64,000 nt of DNA from Streptococcus oralis (GTDB lineage Bacteria; Bacillota; Bacilli; Lactobacillales; Streptococcaceae), in NCBI RefSeq assembly GCF_023611505.1, contig NZ_CP097843.1, forward strand, positions 1,999,153 to 2,063,152, read 5' to 3'. Shown in pieces: positions 38,501 to 50,795 of the stretch (its first letter is position 1; each line of letters begins with the position of its first letter). A program made the position numbers and the translations under genes. Under the pieces are notes generated by a model. The model was given only the letters and a program-made list of their open reading frames with translations, was not told the origin of the DNA and searched no databases.

Positions 38501-38995
38501 TTATAGATAATATTTTTCAAAAATATACTGGAAAATCACCATCCACAAAAAGTTTAAAATCATTGATGGGACAAGACTGTAGACAATGAAAACTGGCATT
38601 GATTCTACTGTCAGTCCCATAGCAAGGGCCAGGAGATAACTACCCATATCAAATAGGAAGCTCATCACAACTATTGTTAACATTCTCGTCCAACGGTTCA
38701 ACAAAGTCACACTATTAAACTTGTGAAGTGAGGCACCTATCAAGATAAATAAAAGCGTCGCAATTCCTATCAAGTGGAAAAAATAGATATCGTACACCAA
38801 ACCTGCTATACAGCAATAAGCTAGATAGAAGTATTCTGATACCTCAATTGTCTCAAACAAGAGAAATAAAAACAGGAAATGACTGGCTAAGTGAAAATGT
38901 GGATAAAAGGATTCTACTAATTGACCAATATGTGCATCAATTAGCACAAGAAAAGGAAGTAAAAAGAAAATACCAACTTGTTTTAACAGTCTCAT
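38501..38995 (-). CDS. mreD: MreD, cell-shape membrane protein
   Basis: The 164-residue protein is almost wholly hydrophobic with about five membrane helices (VGIFFLLPFLVLIDAHIGQL and following), as in MreD. It belongs to the peripheral (elongation) cell-wall machinery with MreC. It lies 2 bases after mreC, and identity rests on the strict gene order mreC-mreD-pcsB. Confidence 0.93.
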   Translation of the reverse strand: MRLLKQVGIFFLLPFLVLIDAHIGQLVESFYPHFHLASHFLFLFLLFETIEVSEYFYLAYCCIAGLVYDIYFFHLIGIATLLFILIGASLHKFNSVTLLNRWTRMLTIVVMSFLFDMGSYLLALAMGLTVESMPVFIVYSLVPSMILNFLWMVIFQYIFEKYYL

Positions 38996-38997
38996 TG

Positions 38998-39813
38998 CTA
39001 ATTCCCCACTAACTCTACCACATGAAGATCTTTAGTATCAGCACTTAACTTTACTGTTACCTCTCGTGTTAGATAATCACTGCTATGAGTTGTAGCAACA
39101 ACCTCTCCAACAGGAATATCCTTAACATTAAAGTTTCCAAGCCCCCCTGTAGTCACCCTATCTCCAGCACTAATGTCGCTGTTACTGTTTAATTGACTAA
39201 TTTTAAGAAGTTCGGTTTCTTTGTCATAACCAACGATAATTCCATAAATTTCAGTAGAACCATGCAAGATTTTAACGGAAATTTTATCCGAATTTTCGGT
39301 ATTTGTCAATAGGTTGACAGTCGTTGAATGATCCTCCACTTTTGAAACACTGCCAATCAAGCCCCCATTTGCAATGGCCAACATATTTTCAGAAGCACCC
39401 TTTGAACTTCCTACATCTATCGTTAACTCTTGCTTCCAAAATACCGGTGAACGCGTAATTACATCTGCTGCTATGTTTTTTGTAGCCTGCAATTTTGACT
39501 TCATATCCAGCAACTGACGTAGTTGTTCATTTTCATTTTTTAAACTTTCTGATTGATTAGATTCTACCTCTAGTTGATAGAGCTGTTTTTTTAGACTTTC
39601 GTTTTCATTGTAAGTCTGCGTCAAATGTCCCAAATCTGATTTGAAAGTATCAAACCACTGAAAAGGTTTTTGAACAATTCTATCTACTAAGGAAATCCCA
39701 TCTCCTAGTTTCGTCACAATAGCGCTTGAATAGGTTGTCACTAATAGAACAGAAACTGCCAGAACTGTGACAAAAACGATGATTAGATATTTTGATTTTT
39801 TAAAACGGTTCAT
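38998..39813 (-). CDS. mreC: MreC, cell-shape protein
   Basis: The 271-residue protein has an N-terminal membrane helix (YLIIVFVTVLAVSVLLVTTY), a coiled coil (about 60-100, LTQTYNENESLKKQLYQLEV) and the beta-rich MreC domain (ENMLAIANGGLIGSVSKVED; GDRVTTGGLGNFNVKDIPVG). It organises peripheral peptidoglycan synthesis at midcell, partnering MreD and penicillin-binding proteins. It precedes mreD by 2 bases. Confidence 0.96.
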   Translation of the reverse strand: MNRFKKSKYLIIVFVTVLAVSVLLVTTYSSAIVTKLGDGISLVDRIVQKPFQWFDTFKSDLGHLTQTYNENESLKKQLYQLEVESNQSESLKNENEQLRQLLDMKSKLQATKNIAADVITRSPVFWKQELTIDVGSSKGASENMLAIANGGLIGSVSKVEDHSTTVNLLTNTENSDKISVKILHGSTEIYGIIVGYDKETELLKISQLNSNSDISAGDRVTTGGLGNFNVKDIPVGEVVATTHSSDYLTREVTVKLSADTKDLHVVELVGN

Positions 39814-39873
39814 ATTCCTACCTTTATACTAAAAATCTGCTACTGTGAACTTCTTATCAATCCTACAAACCTG

Positions 39874-40668
39874 CTAAGATTTTAAGAAAAATAAGAAACA
39901 TCCCAGTACCAAAATCACAAGAATTGCCAGTGTATCCTTTTGACTCCATCTCAACTGTCTATACTGACTTCTACCCTTTCCTCCCTGATAGCCACGTGCT
40001 TCCATGGCTATTGCCAATGAATCTGCACGCTTTAAGCTCGTTGCAAAAAGAGGAATTAAAATTGGAATCATAGCCTTTACTTTTTGAACGATGCTTCCCT
40101 CGCCAAAGTCAACTCCACGAGCTTTTTGAGCATTCATAATTCTCGTCGTGTCATCCATCAAAGTTGGAACAAAACGCAAACTCATTGATAACATCAGACC
40201 AATTTCATGAACAGGAACTTTCACGCGTTTCAGCGGCGCTAAAAGAGATTCAACTGCAGCTGCCAGACTCAAAGGCATGGTCGTTAAGGTTAGCAAAGTT
40301 GAAAAGAAAATAATCAACACAAAACGACAGAAAATAATCCCAGCTTGCTGCAAAGCATAATCCGTTATTCTTATAAAAGAAAACTCAAATAGGACATTTC
40401 CACTTGAAATGAAAAAGAGCTGAAAAAGAGTCGTAAAAGCAATCAGGAAGAACATGGATTTTAATCCCTGAACGAAAAATGAGAGAGAAACGCCTGACAA
40501 AGCGATAAATATACCTGTCGCTACAAACAGAATGAGATTGGTGAGAGGATTATTGGCCCAAAATACAATCAAAATCAACAGGATCATAGCGAGCAATTTA
40601 CTACGGGGATCCAAGCGATGAATGATGGAATCTCCTGGTATATAACGTCCTAAAATCATACTATCCAT
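39874..40668 (-). CDS. ecfT: EcfT, transmembrane subunit of the energy-coupling-factor transporter
   Basis: The 264-residue protein has several membrane helices and the EcfT Ala-Arg-Gly motifs in [12 protein letters not shown] and [15 protein letters not shown], which contact the two ATPases. It forms the shared module that serves vitamin- and metal-binding S components. It overlaps ecfA2 by 8 bases. Confidence 0.96.
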   Translation of the reverse strand: MDSMILGRYIPGDSIIHRLDPRSKLLAMILLILIVFWANNPLTNLILFVATGIFIALSGVSLSFFVQGLKSMFFLIAFTTLFQLFFISSGNVLFEFSFIRITDYALQQAGIIFCRFVLIIFFSTLLTLTTMPLSLAAAVESLLAPLKRVKVPVHEIGLMLSMSLRFVPTLMDDTTRIMNAQKARGVDFGEGSIVQKVKAMIPILIPLFATSLKRADSLAIAMEARGYQGGKGRSQYRQLRWSQKDTLAILVILVLGCFLFFLKS

Positions 40669-41500
40669 TTAGCGACTCCTTAAACTCCTCTATCTTGATT
40701 GGCAGTTTTTTAAAAGCTACACCCCTATCTGCCAAACGTTTACAAAAGGCTGTGATTTTAGGCACACCTAACTGTACTTTTTCCATAGAGGCTACATCTT
40801 GGAAAACTTCGCACGGTTTGCCACTTTTGACCAAACGCCCCTTTTCCATAACATAGACCTGATCAGCATATGCAGCTACATCATCCATCAAATGCGTTAC
40901 CAAGACGATTGTCATTCCAGAAAGGTGGAGTTCTTTAAACAAGGTCATCAATTCTTTTCTGCCCAAAGGATCTAGCCCTGCTGTCGGCTCATCCAAAACC
41001 AAGACAGTTGGCTCCATGGCCAGCATACCTGCTATAGCCACACGTCTCATTTGGCCACCCGAAAGTTCAAAAGGACTGCGCTCAAAGAGTGACTCATCGA
41101 TACCTACCAAGGCTAACTTTTCACGCGCAATTTTCTTGGCCTCTTCCTCAGAAACTCCAAAATTTTGCGGTCCAAATGCAACATCTTTCAAGACAGTCTC
41201 TTCAAAAATCTGATTTTCAGCAAATTGAAACACTAAACCAACTTGCTTTCGAATCTGACGAATTTCTTTATTGGTTGATGTAGGGGTAATGACGGTATCG
41301 AAAACTCGAACAGAACCCTTGCTTGGAAGCAATAGGCCATTTAAAAGCTGTAAGATAGTCGATTTCCCACTACCTGTATGTCCTATCAAAGCTGTATAGG
41401 AGCCATCCTCAATCATCAAAGAAACATCAGTCAAGGCTGATGAAGATAGGGGAGTCCCCTCTTGATAGGTAAAGCTCACATTTTCTAGAGTAATTCCCAT
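40661..41500 (-). CDS. ecfA2: EcfA2, ATPase subunit of the energy-coupling-factor transporter
   Basis: The 279-residue ABC ATPase has Walker [14 protein letters not shown], signature [13 protein letters not shown], Walker [13 protein letters not shown] and switch His in [10 protein letters not shown]. It pairs with EcfA1 and drives EcfT. It overlaps ecfA1 by 16 bases and ecfT by 8. Assignment A2 versus A1 is from gene order. Confidence 0.95.
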   Translation of the reverse strand: MGITLENVSFTYQEGTPLSSSALTDVSLMIEDGSYTALIGHTGSGKSTILQLLNGLLLPSKGSVRVFDTVITPTSTNKEIRQIRKQVGLVFQFAENQIFEETVLKDVAFGPQNFGVSEEEAKKIAREKLALVGIDESLFERSPFELSGGQMRRVAIAGMLAMEPTVLVLDEPTAGLDPLGRKELMTLFKELHLSGMTIVLVTHLMDDVAAYADQVYVMEKGRLVKSGKPCEVFQDVASMEKVQLGVPKITAFCKRLADRGVAFKKLPIKIEEFKESLNG

Positions 41501-42312
41501 AACTTGTCCTCTAGCTCTCCTTCTGTCAAATAGCCATCCGGCAACTGATAACCAGTCTCTCTCAAAGATTCTTTCAATTGATTAGTAAAGGGATCATCTA
41601 AGCCTATCTGGTCAAGATCAGCCCGAGAAAAAAGTTCTCTTGGGCTACTGGTTGACTCCACTTGGCCTTTTTTCATGACCAAGACACGGTCACTCATCGC
41701 AACTTCCTCTAAATCATGTGTAATGGAGACGACTGTCATCTGGTGATCTTTTCGAATCTCTTGAACTGTCTGAATCAGTTCTCTGCGTCCCTCAGGATCC
41801 AACATACTTGTAGCCTCGTCCAGAATTAAAATAGCAGGTCTCAAGGCAACAACTCCTGCAATAGCCACCCGTTGTTTTTGTCCACCAGATAAACGAGCTG
41901 GTTCTCTCTTCTTAAAGTCCAGCATACCTACCAACTCCAAAGATTCAGCCACTCTCTTCTTCATTTCTTCTCGAGGAAGTCCCTGATTTTCTAAGCCAAA
42001 GGCGACATCATCTTCAACAGTTGCCCCCACAAATTGATTATCTGGATTTTGAAAAACCATACCAATTTGACGACGCAAGTCCCAAACATTCTCAGAGGAC
42101 AGCAATTGCCCATCTATCCAGATTTCCCCAGACTCTGCTTCGAGCAAGCCATCAATCAAACGGATAGTTGTTGACTTCCCACTCCCATTATGACCTACAA
42201 TCGAAAGCCATTCTCCCCGTTTCACGTGAAACGAGACATTATTAACATCATAATGATCCTGATCTTCCTTGTAACGAAAAGACAGATCTTTTACTTCAAT
42301 AATCGATTTCAT
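41485..42312 (-). CDS. ecfA1: EcfA1, ATPase subunit of the energy-coupling-factor transporter
   Basis: The 275-residue ABC ATPase has Walker [14 protein letters not shown], signature [13 protein letters not shown], Walker [13 protein letters not shown] and switch His in [10 protein letters not shown]. It overlaps pgsA by 4 bases. The 5' part contains a perfect parS core (42219-42232), so the coding sequence doubles as a ParB-binding site. Confidence 0.95.
   Translation of the reverse strand: MKSIIEVKDLSFRYKEDQDHYDVNNVSFHVKRGEWLSIVGHNGSGKSTTIRLIDGLLEAESGEIWIDGQLLSSENVWDLRRQIGMVFQNPDNQFVGATVEDDVAFGLENQGLPREEMKKRVAESLELVGMLDFKKREPARLSGGQKQRVAIAGVVALRPAILILDEATSMLDPEGRRELIQTVQEIRKDHQMTVVSITHDLEEVAMSDRVLVMKKGQVESTSSPRELFSRADLDQIGLDDPFTNQLKESLRETGYQLPDGYLTEGELEDKLWELL
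42219..42232. other. parS site inside ecfA1
   Basis: The perfect palindrome GTTTCACGTGAAAC, flanked by C and G, is the core of the parS consensus bound by ParB/Spo0J. The parB gene lies about 21 kb to the right, and the region is origin-proximal. Confidence 0.9.
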
Positions 42313-42854
42313 TTCGAACCAAATGTCCCTTTGAATAGATGAGCGCTACCCTTGAAATAATCATAGCCAGAGTAGATAGTGAAAAACAAAGCGATATAAA
42401 GCAACAGCTGACCAATTAAATTCCAATGTAAGAGCAAAAAGATAATGGCAAACATCTGACTAAAGGTCTTGATTTTCCCTGGCATCGCTGCTGCTAGAAC
42501 TGTCCCTCCCGTCTCAACAAGCAACAAACGCAAGCCTGTCACCGCAAGTTCACGACAGATGATAATAGCAACAACCCAAGCTGGAGCCATACCCAACTCA
42601 ATCAACATGATAAAAGCTGACATAACCAATAGCTTATCGGCCATCGGATCAGCAAACTTTCCAAAATTGCTGACTACATTCCATTTACGAGCAAGGTAGC
42701 CATCAAGATAATCCGTTATACTAGCAACTGCAAAGATAATAGCTGCCAGCAGGTGGCTACCTTGTGAATGGTCCAAAGTCAAAATAAGAATAAAGAGAGG
42801 TATAAAGAGAATTCTACCAATTGTTAATACATTAGGGATTTGTTCTTTTTTCAT
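42309..42854 (-). CDS. pgsA: PgsA, phosphatidylglycerophosphate synthase
   Basis: The 181-residue membrane protein has the CDP-alcohol phosphotransferase motif DYLDGYLARKWNVVSNFGKF followed by DPMADK, containing the D-x2-DG-x2-AR-x8-G-x3-D-x3-D signature. It makes phosphatidylglycerophosphate from CDP-diacylglycerol and glycerol 3-phosphate. A GAAGGAAG site precedes the start. It lies 10 bases after rodZ. Confidence 0.96.
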   Translation of the reverse strand: MKKEQIPNVLTIGRILFIPLFILILTLDHSQGSHLLAAIIFAVASITDYLDGYLARKWNVVSNFGKFADPMADKLLVMSAFIMLIELGMAPAWVVAIIICRELAVTGLRLLLVETGGTVLAAAMPGKIKTFSQMFAIIFLLLHWNLIGQLLLYIALFFTIYSGYDYFKGSAHLFKGTFGSK

Positions 42855-42864
42855 TGGTTCTTCC

Positions 42865-43686
42865 TTAATCTGTAGTGAATGTAAGTGTTACAGTTCCAGT
42901 CTGAGTTGTCAGCTTCGAGGTATCGATTGTTTGATTGTCCACAGTCAAAGTAACTCCCTTTACCACACCCAAAGTAATAGTTACAGAATCTTTCGTTGAG
43001 ACTGTTGCTTTTGCATTCTTATTGTCTGCGGATAGTGTCACACCACCTTCCAACTCACTTCCCGAAACACTAACCCAGCTAGTCGTATCTGAAACTGCCA
43101 GCTGAACAGTAGCTGTTTCCTTACTCGTTTTATAGAGAGCTTCAATGCGGTTTCCTTCGCCTGACACTGTAATAGTTGATTCCGTAGTAGAAGATGAACT
43201 AGACGTCTGACTACTAGAAGATGAACTAGTTGAGGTTGTGGAACTAGTTGAGCTCACAACACTATAATTTGCAGAAGAAGGACTTGGCTGAGTTTGGATG
43301 TAGTTCCAGACATAGTAAGTCACAAAAATTAAAATCGACAAAGCAAATAGAACGAAATAAAACAAGGGGAGATAAGACGTTTTTTTCTTATTTGATCGTC
43401 TGCGACCAGACAAGTCTTCTTCATCAACATCTACCTCTTCATAAGTAATCATACTACCCGAATCATAGGCATCCAAGACAATTCTCTCATCCAACTCTAC
43501 TGCCCAGGCATATTTTCTTAAAAAAGAACGAGCGTAGAAGGTACTAGGAAGTTGATCAAAATCATCTGCCTCCATAGCTTCTAGAAAGTCCAACTGAATT
43601 TCAGTTTTTTCCTGTAATTCTTCCAGACTCAATCCCTGGTTAATTCTAGCTAAACGTAGAACCTCGCCAATTGTTTTTTTTCTCAT
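42865..43686 (-). CDS. rodZ: RodZ-like membrane helix-turn-helix protein
   Basis: Start chosen at 43686 (MRKKTIGEVLRLARINQGLS) for its GAAGGA site at good spacing; a start 9 bases upstream is crowded by that site. The 273-residue protein has an N-terminal HTH like that of RodZ (LSLEELQEKTEIQLDFLEAM), one membrane helix (YLPLFYFVLFALSILIFVTY), a Ser/Thr-rich linker (SSTSSTTSTSSSSSSQTSSS) and a C-terminal beta domain. It links to the MreC/MreD elongation machinery and lies in the same cluster. Confidence 0.88.
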   Translation of the reverse strand: MRKKTIGEVLRLARINQGLSLEELQEKTEIQLDFLEAMEADDFDQLPSTFYARSFLRKYAWAVELDERIVLDAYDSGSMITYEEVDVDEEDLSGRRRSNKKKTSYLPLFYFVLFALSILIFVTYYVWNYIQTQPSPSSANYSVVSSTSSTTSTSSSSSSQTSSSSSTTESTITVSGEGNRIEALYKTSKETATVQLAVSDTTSWVSVSGSELEGGVTLSADNKNAKATVSTKDSVTITLGVVKGVTLTVDNQTIDTSKLTTQTGTVTLTFTTD

Positions 43687-43721
43687 ACGTACCATTCCTT
43701 CTTTCTAGTATTAGTCATCTT

Positions 43722-45005
43722 TTAAGCTGGAAAGATGGTAAAATCAACTAGATCACCATCATCAATCAAACGATGTCCAGCTTCTAGAACATCCTCCAAA
43801 GTAATTTCCTGTAAAATTTTCGGAAAATCAAAAATTGTTTCTCCGAGATCCATAGGATCGTATTGGGTTGCGATAAATTCCAAGGAGTTCATGCTACTGA
43901 AAAATTCTCCAAACATCTCACTCTTAACAAGATCAAGATGCTCCTCAGTAATATCTGCATCACTACTAAACTGACGAATCGCTTTCCGAAACTGGTGCGA
44001 CAAAGAAACAGGTTCCTTGGTATCCATCGTCAATATCACAAAATGAAAGCGACTATTTACCTCAACCTCTAGTGACAATGACGCATCTAACTTCCCTGTC
44101 TCGTATAATCTTTGAAAACGATCTGAGGTCCAGCCAAACATCATCGTAAATAGCAATTTCAATAAAATATTGTAACGATAAGACTCCTCTTCTGTTATTT
44201 GATCAGTTCCTCTAATAGCAACAGCAAGTTTTGGTAAAGAAACTTCCATCCGAAGGCTACCTGTTTGCTTTACAGGTTGCAAAGGTAGTTGCTCTTTTGA
44301 AACTGTAAACTGGTTTGAAACTCCCTTTTCCTTTTCTGAGAAGTATTCCTCAATGAGCTCCAAATCAATATTTCCAACTAAAAATAGAGACATGTTGACA
44401 GGTTTGTAAAACTCTGTAAAGTTCTCTTTTAAATTTGAAACTTGAATCTCAGAAATTGATTTTTCACTTCCAACAATATCTGTTGCTAAAGGAGTATCAG
44501 GATAAAGGTTGGCTAATGTTGCAAAAAACAAACGCGAGTCTGGATCATCTTGGTACATTTCTCGTTCTTGCTGGATAATATCCTGTTCCCTCAAAACAGA
44601 CTCTTCTGTCAAATGAACATCTCCGACTAACTCATCTAGCAAATCTAAATTCTCTAATAGATGGTCAATTGTTGAAAAAAGATAGCTGGTTTTAGTAAAG
44701 CTTGTAAAGGCATTGCTTTCCGCACCTAATAGAGTAAAAGCAGCCATTATGTCCTCAGAGTTTTCTCTTTCAAACAATTTATGTTCAAGAAAATGTGCAA
44801 TTCCTGCTGGATGATGACGTAAACCTTTGTCTAAACTTGTATAAGTTGCATCTACGGAACCAAATTGAACCGTTACAACCCCATAAACCTCATTAAAATC
44901 TTGTTTAGGGAGTAAAGAAACTGTCAATCCATTTGACAATTGTGTTTTGTAGACTGTTTCCTTTACAGCAGGATAGTATTTTTCTTCAAAAGTAACCTTT
45001 GTCAT
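43722..45005 (-). CDS. yfmH: YfmH-like M16 peptidase
   Basis: The 427-residue M16-family protein keeps the inverted zinc motif in HFLEHKLFERENSED (HxxEH) and the downstream Glu region (LREQDIIQQEREMYQDDPDS). Current naming links YfmH and YfmF to EF-P 5-aminopentanol modification. The partner YfmF is the next gene upstream and overlaps by 4 bases. The pair probably works as a dimer with only this subunit catalytic. Confidence 0.9.
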   Translation of the reverse strand: MTKVTFEEKYYPAVKETVYKTQLSNGLTVSLLPKQDFNEVYGVVTVQFGSVDATYTSLDKGLRHHPAGIAHFLEHKLFERENSEDIMAAFTLLGAESNAFTSFTKTSYLFSTIDHLLENLDLLDELVGDVHLTEESVLREQDIIQQEREMYQDDPDSRLFFATLANLYPDTPLATDIVGSEKSISEIQVSNLKENFTEFYKPVNMSLFLVGNIDLELIEEYFSEKEKGVSNQFTVSKEQLPLQPVKQTGSLRMEVSLPKLAVAIRGTDQITEEESYRYNILLKLLFTMMFGWTSDRFQRLYETGKLDASLSLEVEVNSRFHFVILTMDTKEPVSLSHQFRKAIRQFSSDADITEEHLDLVKSEMFGEFFSSMNSLEFIATQYDPMDLGETIFDFPKILQEITLEDVLEAGHRLIDDGDLVDFTIFPA

Positions 45006-46252
45006 TCTACTCCTTCCATAAAGTAAATTGCTTGTAACTTCAAACTGTTGGCAGCTTTACATACCGCTTCTTTATCAACACTCTCTAATTTTGCCACCAA
45101 TCGATCAATATCAAAGCTTGATTTTCCAAATAGAGCATTCAAATAGGCTCTTTCAACCAGGGTCTGTTGATTATCTTGAGCAATTAATAAAGATCTTCGA
45201 ATCATCTCCTTGGTTTGTTCAAGTTCAAAATCTGTAAAGTTGCCCTTTTTCAGATCTAGCAATTGATGATTCATCATTTTTCTAGCCTGATTTCGATTTT
45301 CTCTATCAATACCCGCATACATCCTTAACAGACCACTAAACAAATCCAATTGACTAGAGACTGAATAGGCTATTCCAGCATTTTCACGAACGTTTGTAAA
45401 AAGTTTCGAATGTGCAAATTCACCCAACAAACCATTCATGACAAGCATGGGTAAATGCTCATCATCGCCATATTTTACAGGAGAATGATAGCCTAATTCC
45501 AAAATAGATTGCCCAACATTCCTCTGAACCATTCCCTCTCGTAGGACATTCGAATAAGATTGATAATATTGGATAGGGACACAATTCTCTCTAGCTGTAA
45601 GGGATAATGATTTCAGCGATTCTGTAATTTCTACTTCATTAAAATCACCTAAGAAAAAGAAATCAATTCGATCATTTTTCAGAGCATCTTGAAAGCAAGT
45701 GTAGCTGCTTTTTGGAGACTCATTTGAAATGCTATTTCGTAAATCACTGTATCTCAATTGAAGACGCTCATCATGGAAGAACAAGCTATCCAACTCCTTA
45801 TGAGCAAAATAAAATGAATCATCCATATCAGTAGCTAAACTAGCCAACAACTGTCTTCTTTCAATTTCAAATAGGGCTGGCTCAAAAGCATCATCTTGAA
45901 CTAAGGGAGCAAATAAAGTCTGTTTCACCAATTCCAAAATTCGAGAAGTCAAGACATTCTTTTTACTTAAAAAATCATCCCTCACATAGGTAAACGTTAA
46001 GTCAAGAATATGTGCCTGTCCCCTACGATAAGCACTTGTGGAAATATCTGTTCCATATAAACTTGCCAAGTATCTGCGAAATACTTGAGATGTTGGGTAA
46101 ACTTGATTTGCCGTCTCCAACATACTCGCGCTCAACATGCGTCCTGCTATTGTCTCAAGAGATAAGGGAGCAGTAAAACGAATAGTGATTTTATTTGTTT
46201 TAAACTTTTTGGATTGAACAAAATGTTCTGAAATTCCAGGCACTAATTCCAT
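45002..46252 (-). CDS. yfmF: YfmF-like M16 peptidase partner lacking the zinc motif
   Basis: The 416-residue protein has the M16 fold pattern (TIRFTAPLSLETIAGRMLSA; NAGIAYSVSSQLDLFSGLLR) but no HxxEH, so it is probably the non-catalytic partner of YfmH. A strong AAGGAGGTAAGGT site supports the ATG at 46252. An extended -10 promoter (TGG-TATAAT on the minus strand, 46280-46285) lies upstream. Confidence 0.88.
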   Translation of the reverse strand: MELVPGISEHFVQSKKFKTNKITIRFTAPLSLETIAGRMLSASMLETANQVYPTSQVFRRYLASLYGTDISTSAYRRGQAHILDLTFTYVRDDFLSKKNVLTSRILELVKQTLFAPLVQDDAFEPALFEIERRQLLASLATDMDDSFYFAHKELDSLFFHDERLQLRYSDLRNSISNESPKSSYTCFQDALKNDRIDFFFLGDFNEVEITESLKSLSLTARENCVPIQYYQSYSNVLREGMVQRNVGQSILELGYHSPVKYGDDEHLPMLVMNGLLGEFAHSKLFTNVRENAGIAYSVSSQLDLFSGLLRMYAGIDRENRNQARKMMNHQLLDLKKGNFTDFELEQTKEMIRRSLLIAQDNQQTLVERAYLNALFGKSSFDIDRLVAKLESVDKEAVCKAANSLKLQAIYFMEGVE

Positions 46253-46279
46253 ACCTTACCTCCTTACATATAGAGTTCT

Positions 46280-46392
46280 ATTATACCACGAAAATCAAAA
46301 TTTTTCTTGTTCTCTTTATAGCTTTAAAGAGTAAAACCGTTTTCATTTTGGCTAACTTTCCTTCAGCTATTTCAAGGAAAATATGGTATAAT
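46280..46392. promoter_or_regulatory. Divergent promoters of yfmF and yaaA
   Basis: A minus-strand TATAAT with TGG before it (46280-46285) drives yfmF. A plus-strand TATAAT with TGG before it (46387-46392) drives yaaA-recF. Both are extended -10 elements, and no clear -35 hexamers are seen. Confidence 0.65.
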
Positions 46393-46412
46393 ACCAAAGA
46401 TTGAGGTGAATT

Positions 46413-46781
46413 ATGGAATACAAATTATTTGAAGAATTTATCACGCTCCAAGCCCTCCTAAAAGAGCTTGGAATTATACAAAGCGGCGGTGCTATCAAAT
46501 CCTTTCTAATGGAGCATCACGTTTACTTTAATGGTGAATTAGAAAATAGACGGGGGAAAAAAATTCGTGTTGGAGATACGATTGACATTCCTGATTTAAA
46601 AATTGACATCACCTTGACACAACCAAGTTTAAAAGAGCAAGAAGAATATCAAGCAGATAAGATTGAGAAAGAGCGAATTGCTAAACTTGTCAAAGAGATG
46701 AATAAAGGTGTCAAGAAAGAAAAACAAAAAACTTCCTCATCGCCTAAAACCAAACAAGTTCCACGTTTTCCAGGAAGATAA
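46413..46781 (+). CDS. yaaA: YaaA-like S4-domain protein
   Basis: The 122-residue protein has an S4 RNA-binding motif ([20 protein letters not shown], then [20 protein letters not shown]) and a basic C-terminal tail. S4 proteins of this position in Firmicutes precede recF in the dnaN-recF region. It may bind tRNA or ribosomal RNA. It is followed by recF after 2 bases. Confidence 0.93.
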   Translation: MEYKLFEEFITLQALLKELGIIQSGGAIKSFLMEHHVYFNGELENRRGKKIRVGDTIDIPDLKIDITLTQPSLKEQEEYQADKIEKERIAKLVKEMNKGVKKEKQKTSSSPKTKQVPRFPGR

Positions 46782-46783
46782 CC

Positions 46784-47881
46784 ATGTGGCTCCAACATTT
46801 AACAATTAAAACTTTTCGAAACTACAAAGAGGCAAAAATTGATTTTAATCCAAAATTAAACGTCTTTCTAGGTCAAAATGCACAAGGAAAAACTAATATT
46901 CTAGAAGCAATCTATTTCTTGGCCTTGACACGTAGTCATCGGACTCGTACAGATAAAAATCTCATTCATTTTGATAACGAGCAACTCCGTCTTTCTGGCT
47001 TGCTACAGAAAAAAACAAGCTCTATTCCTCTAGAAATTGATTTAACGCCAAAAGGGCGTGTGACTAAAGTCAATCACTTAAAGCAAGCTCGCCTATCAGA
47101 CTACATCGGACATATGAATGTTGTCCTCTTCGCACCTGAAGATCTCCAGTTAATTAAAGGAGCACCTTCTGTCCGTCGAAAGTTTATTGACATCGAACTG
47201 GGACAAATTAAACCAATCTACTTGTCAGACTTGTCAAACTATAACCATATACTCAAGCAAAGAAATACTTACCTAAAATCCAGCCAGAAGATTGATGAAA
47301 CATTTCTGTCAGTATTAGATGATCAGTTAGTAGAGTATGGATGTCGCGTTATAAAGCATCGAATAAAATTTATTAAAGACTTAGAGAAATTTGGTCAAAA
47401 AAAACACTTAGAAATTTCAAATCAATCAGAAGAGTTGTCAATATCTTATCAATCAACTGTCAACTTCACTAATGAAGAAGTCTTAATGGATTCTTTTAAA
47501 ATGGCTTTAGAGAAAAGTAGATCAAGAGATTTATTCAAAAAGAATACTGGTGTTGGCCCTCATCGAGATGACATTGCTTTCTATATTAATGGTATGGATG
47601 CTAGTTTTGGAAGTCAAGGGCAACATCGTAGTCTTGTGCTTTCTATCAAACTAGCAGAGATTGAACTAATGGAAAGCATTACTAACGAGTCTCCAATACT
47701 CTTGCTTGACGATGTTATGAGCGAACTTGACAACACACGACAACTAAAATTACTAGAAACCATTTCTCAATCTATCCAAACCTTTATTACAACAACAAGT
47801 TTAGACCACTTACAAAATTTGCCAGAAAACCTTAGTATTTTCAATATTCAAAACGGTAAAATTTCTGTAAATCAACCTTGA
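46784..47881 (+). CDS. recF: RecF, gap-repair recombination protein
   Basis: The 365-residue SMC-like ATPase has Walker [18 protein letters not shown], an ABC-signature region ([20 protein letters not shown]) and Walker [14 protein letters not shown]. RecF loads RecA at single-strand gaps with RecO and RecR. Start ATG is 2 bases after the yaaA stop. Unlike many Firmicutes, it lies away from dnaA-dnaN, as in other streptococci. Confidence 0.96.
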   Translation: MWLQHLTIKTFRNYKEAKIDFNPKLNVFLGQNAQGKTNILEAIYFLALTRSHRTRTDKNLIHFDNEQLRLSGLLQKKTSSIPLEIDLTPKGRVTKVNHLKQARLSDYIGHMNVVLFAPEDLQLIKGAPSVRRKFIDIELGQIKPIYLSDLSNYNHILKQRNTYLKSSQKIDETFLSVLDDQLVEYGCRVIKHRIKFIKDLEKFGQKKHLEISNQSEELSISYQSTVNFTNEEVLMDSFKMALEKSRSRDLFKKNTGVGPHRDDIAFYINGMDASFGSQGQHRSLVLSIKLAEIELMESITNESPILLLDDVMSELDNTRQLKLLETISQSIQTFITTTSLDHLQNLPENLSIFNIQNGKISVNQP

Positions 47882-47894
47882 CAACTTTGTAAAT

Positions 47895-47929
47895 AAAAAA
47901 GAACTCCTGAAAATTAGGAGTTCTTTTTT
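47895..47929. terminator. Bidirectional terminator between recF and guaB
   Basis: AAAAAAGAACTCCT and AGGAGTTCTTTTTTA form a long stem with a seven-base loop. It has T-runs on both strands, so it ends both convergent genes. Confidence 0.9.
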
Positions 47930-47934
47930 ACTTC

Positions 47935-49464
<1,530 letters not shown>

Positions 49465-49466
49465 CT

Positions 49467-49494
49467 ATCATACCATTCTATGGAAATTTGTCAA
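49467..49494 (-). promoter_or_regulatory. guaB promoter
   Basis: Minus strand TTGACA (49489-49494), 16 bases, then TATGAT (49467-49472). It lies about 55 bases before the guaB start. Confidence 0.75.
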
Positions 49495-49518
49495 TTATAT
49501 TTATAGCAGAAAATATAA

Positions 49519-49555
49519 AAAACTATCCCTGTTATTCTATGGAAGAGATAGTTTT
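49519..49555 (-). terminator. trpS terminator
   Basis: AAAACTATC and GATAGTTTT (49519-49527, 49547-49555) form a stem; on the minus strand TTTTT follows. It lies 20 bases after the trpS stop at 49575. Confidence 0.7.
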
Positions 49556-49574
49556 ACGATTCATATTTTATCTA

Positions 49575-50600
49575 TTATTTAAAATAATTTAGTCCCATTG
49601 CTCCCTTAACTTCAGATAGAGTTTGCCCTGCAACCTCACGAGCTTTTTCACTACCTTTTTGAAGCATATTGTGCACTTCACCCATATCCTTAGCAAATTC
49701 GATACGGCGCTCACGAATAGGACCAAGTTCGCGTTCTAATATTTCAAGTAGATAACGTTTCGTCTTCACATCACCAAGACCACCACGTTGATAATGCTCT
49801 TTCATATCCGCAATTTCTTGAGCATCTTCTGGACGACCAAACACATCTAGATAATGGAAAACCATGTTTCCTTCAATCTTACCTGGATCCTCCACTCGAA
49901 TATGATCCGGATCAGTATACATACTCATGACTTTTTTACGTAAAGTATCCGCATCATCTGCTAAATAAATACCATTATTAAGGGATTTAGACATTTTAGC
50001 ATTTCCATCTAGACCAGGCAAGCGTCCTGCTCTCTCATTTTCTGGATATATCCCTTCTGGCTCCACTAAGACATCACAGTTATATGCATTATTAAAGGAA
50101 CGAACAATCTCACGAGTTTGTTCAATCATTGGTTTCTGATCTGTCCCTACAGGAACATAATTAGCCTTGAAGGCAGTAATATCTGCTGCTTGCGCAATTG
50201 GATAAACCAAAAATCCTGTCGGAATACTTTCTCCAAACCCTTTCTGAGCAATCTCTGTTTTCACCGTAGGATTGCGCTCCAAGCGAGCTAGTGACACCAA
50301 ATTCATATAGTACATAGATAGTTCAGCCAACTCTGGGATTTGGCTTTGAATAAAGATAGTTGATTTGCTTGGATCCAATCCAACTGCTAGATAATCCAAG
50401 GCAACATTCCCAATAGACTCTACAATTGTTTGAGGATCTTTGGCGTGATCTGTCAAGGCTTGTTGGTCCGCCAAAAAAACAAACATCTCATACTTGTCTT
50501 CTTCCTGCAGTAATACTCTATTTTTGAGACTTCCAACATAATGTCCAATATGCAATTTTCCTGTTGGACGATCTCCTGTTAAAATAATGGGTTTCGTCAT
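49575..50600 (-). CDS. trpS: Tryptophanyl-tRNA synthetase
   Basis: Start chosen at 50600 ([20 protein letters not shown]), where GAAGGAGAAAAA is the ribosome site; the longer frame would begin inside it. The 341-residue class I enzyme has the HIGH motif in [10 protein letters not shown] and KMSKS in [10 protein letters not shown]. It charges tRNA-Trp. The length and the HIGH/KMSKS spacing are typical of the streptococcal enzyme. Confidence 0.97.
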   Translation of the reverse strand: MTKPIILTGDRPTGKLHIGHYVGSLKNRVLLQEEDKYEMFVFLADQQALTDHAKDPQTIVESIGNVALDYLAVGLDPSKSTIFIQSQIPELAELSMYYMNLVSLARLERNPTVKTEIAQKGFGESIPTGFLVYPIAQAADITAFKANYVPVGTDQKPMIEQTREIVRSFNNAYNCDVLVEPEGIYPENERAGRLPGLDGNAKMSKSLNNGIYLADDADTLRKKVMSMYTDPDHIRVEDPGKIEGNMVFHYLDVFGRPEDAQEIADMKEHYQRGGLGDVKTKRYLLEILERELGPIRERRIEFAKDMGEVHNMLQKGSEKAREVAGQTLSEVKGAMGLNYFK

Positions 50601-50736
50601 TTTTTTCTCCTTCAAAATAGTCTCTTCAATTATAGCATTTTTTTGTTAAAATAACAGAAAATTATTTAAATCAAAGAGCCGATTCGCTGTAAATATAACT
50701 GTAAACTTAGTTGACATAAAATTGACAAAGAAAAAT

Positions 50737-50765
50737 TTGAATATTTCTCTCTTTTCTAGTAGAAT
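50737..50765 (+). promoter_or_regulatory. Promoter of the ABC-F gene
   Basis: TTGAAT (50737-50742), 17 bases, then TAGAAT (50760-50765). The gene's TTG start follows at 50796 with AGGAGAAAAACA as ribosome site. Confidence 0.6.
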
Positions 50766-50795
50766 AAATGTATTACATATTATAGGAGAAAAACA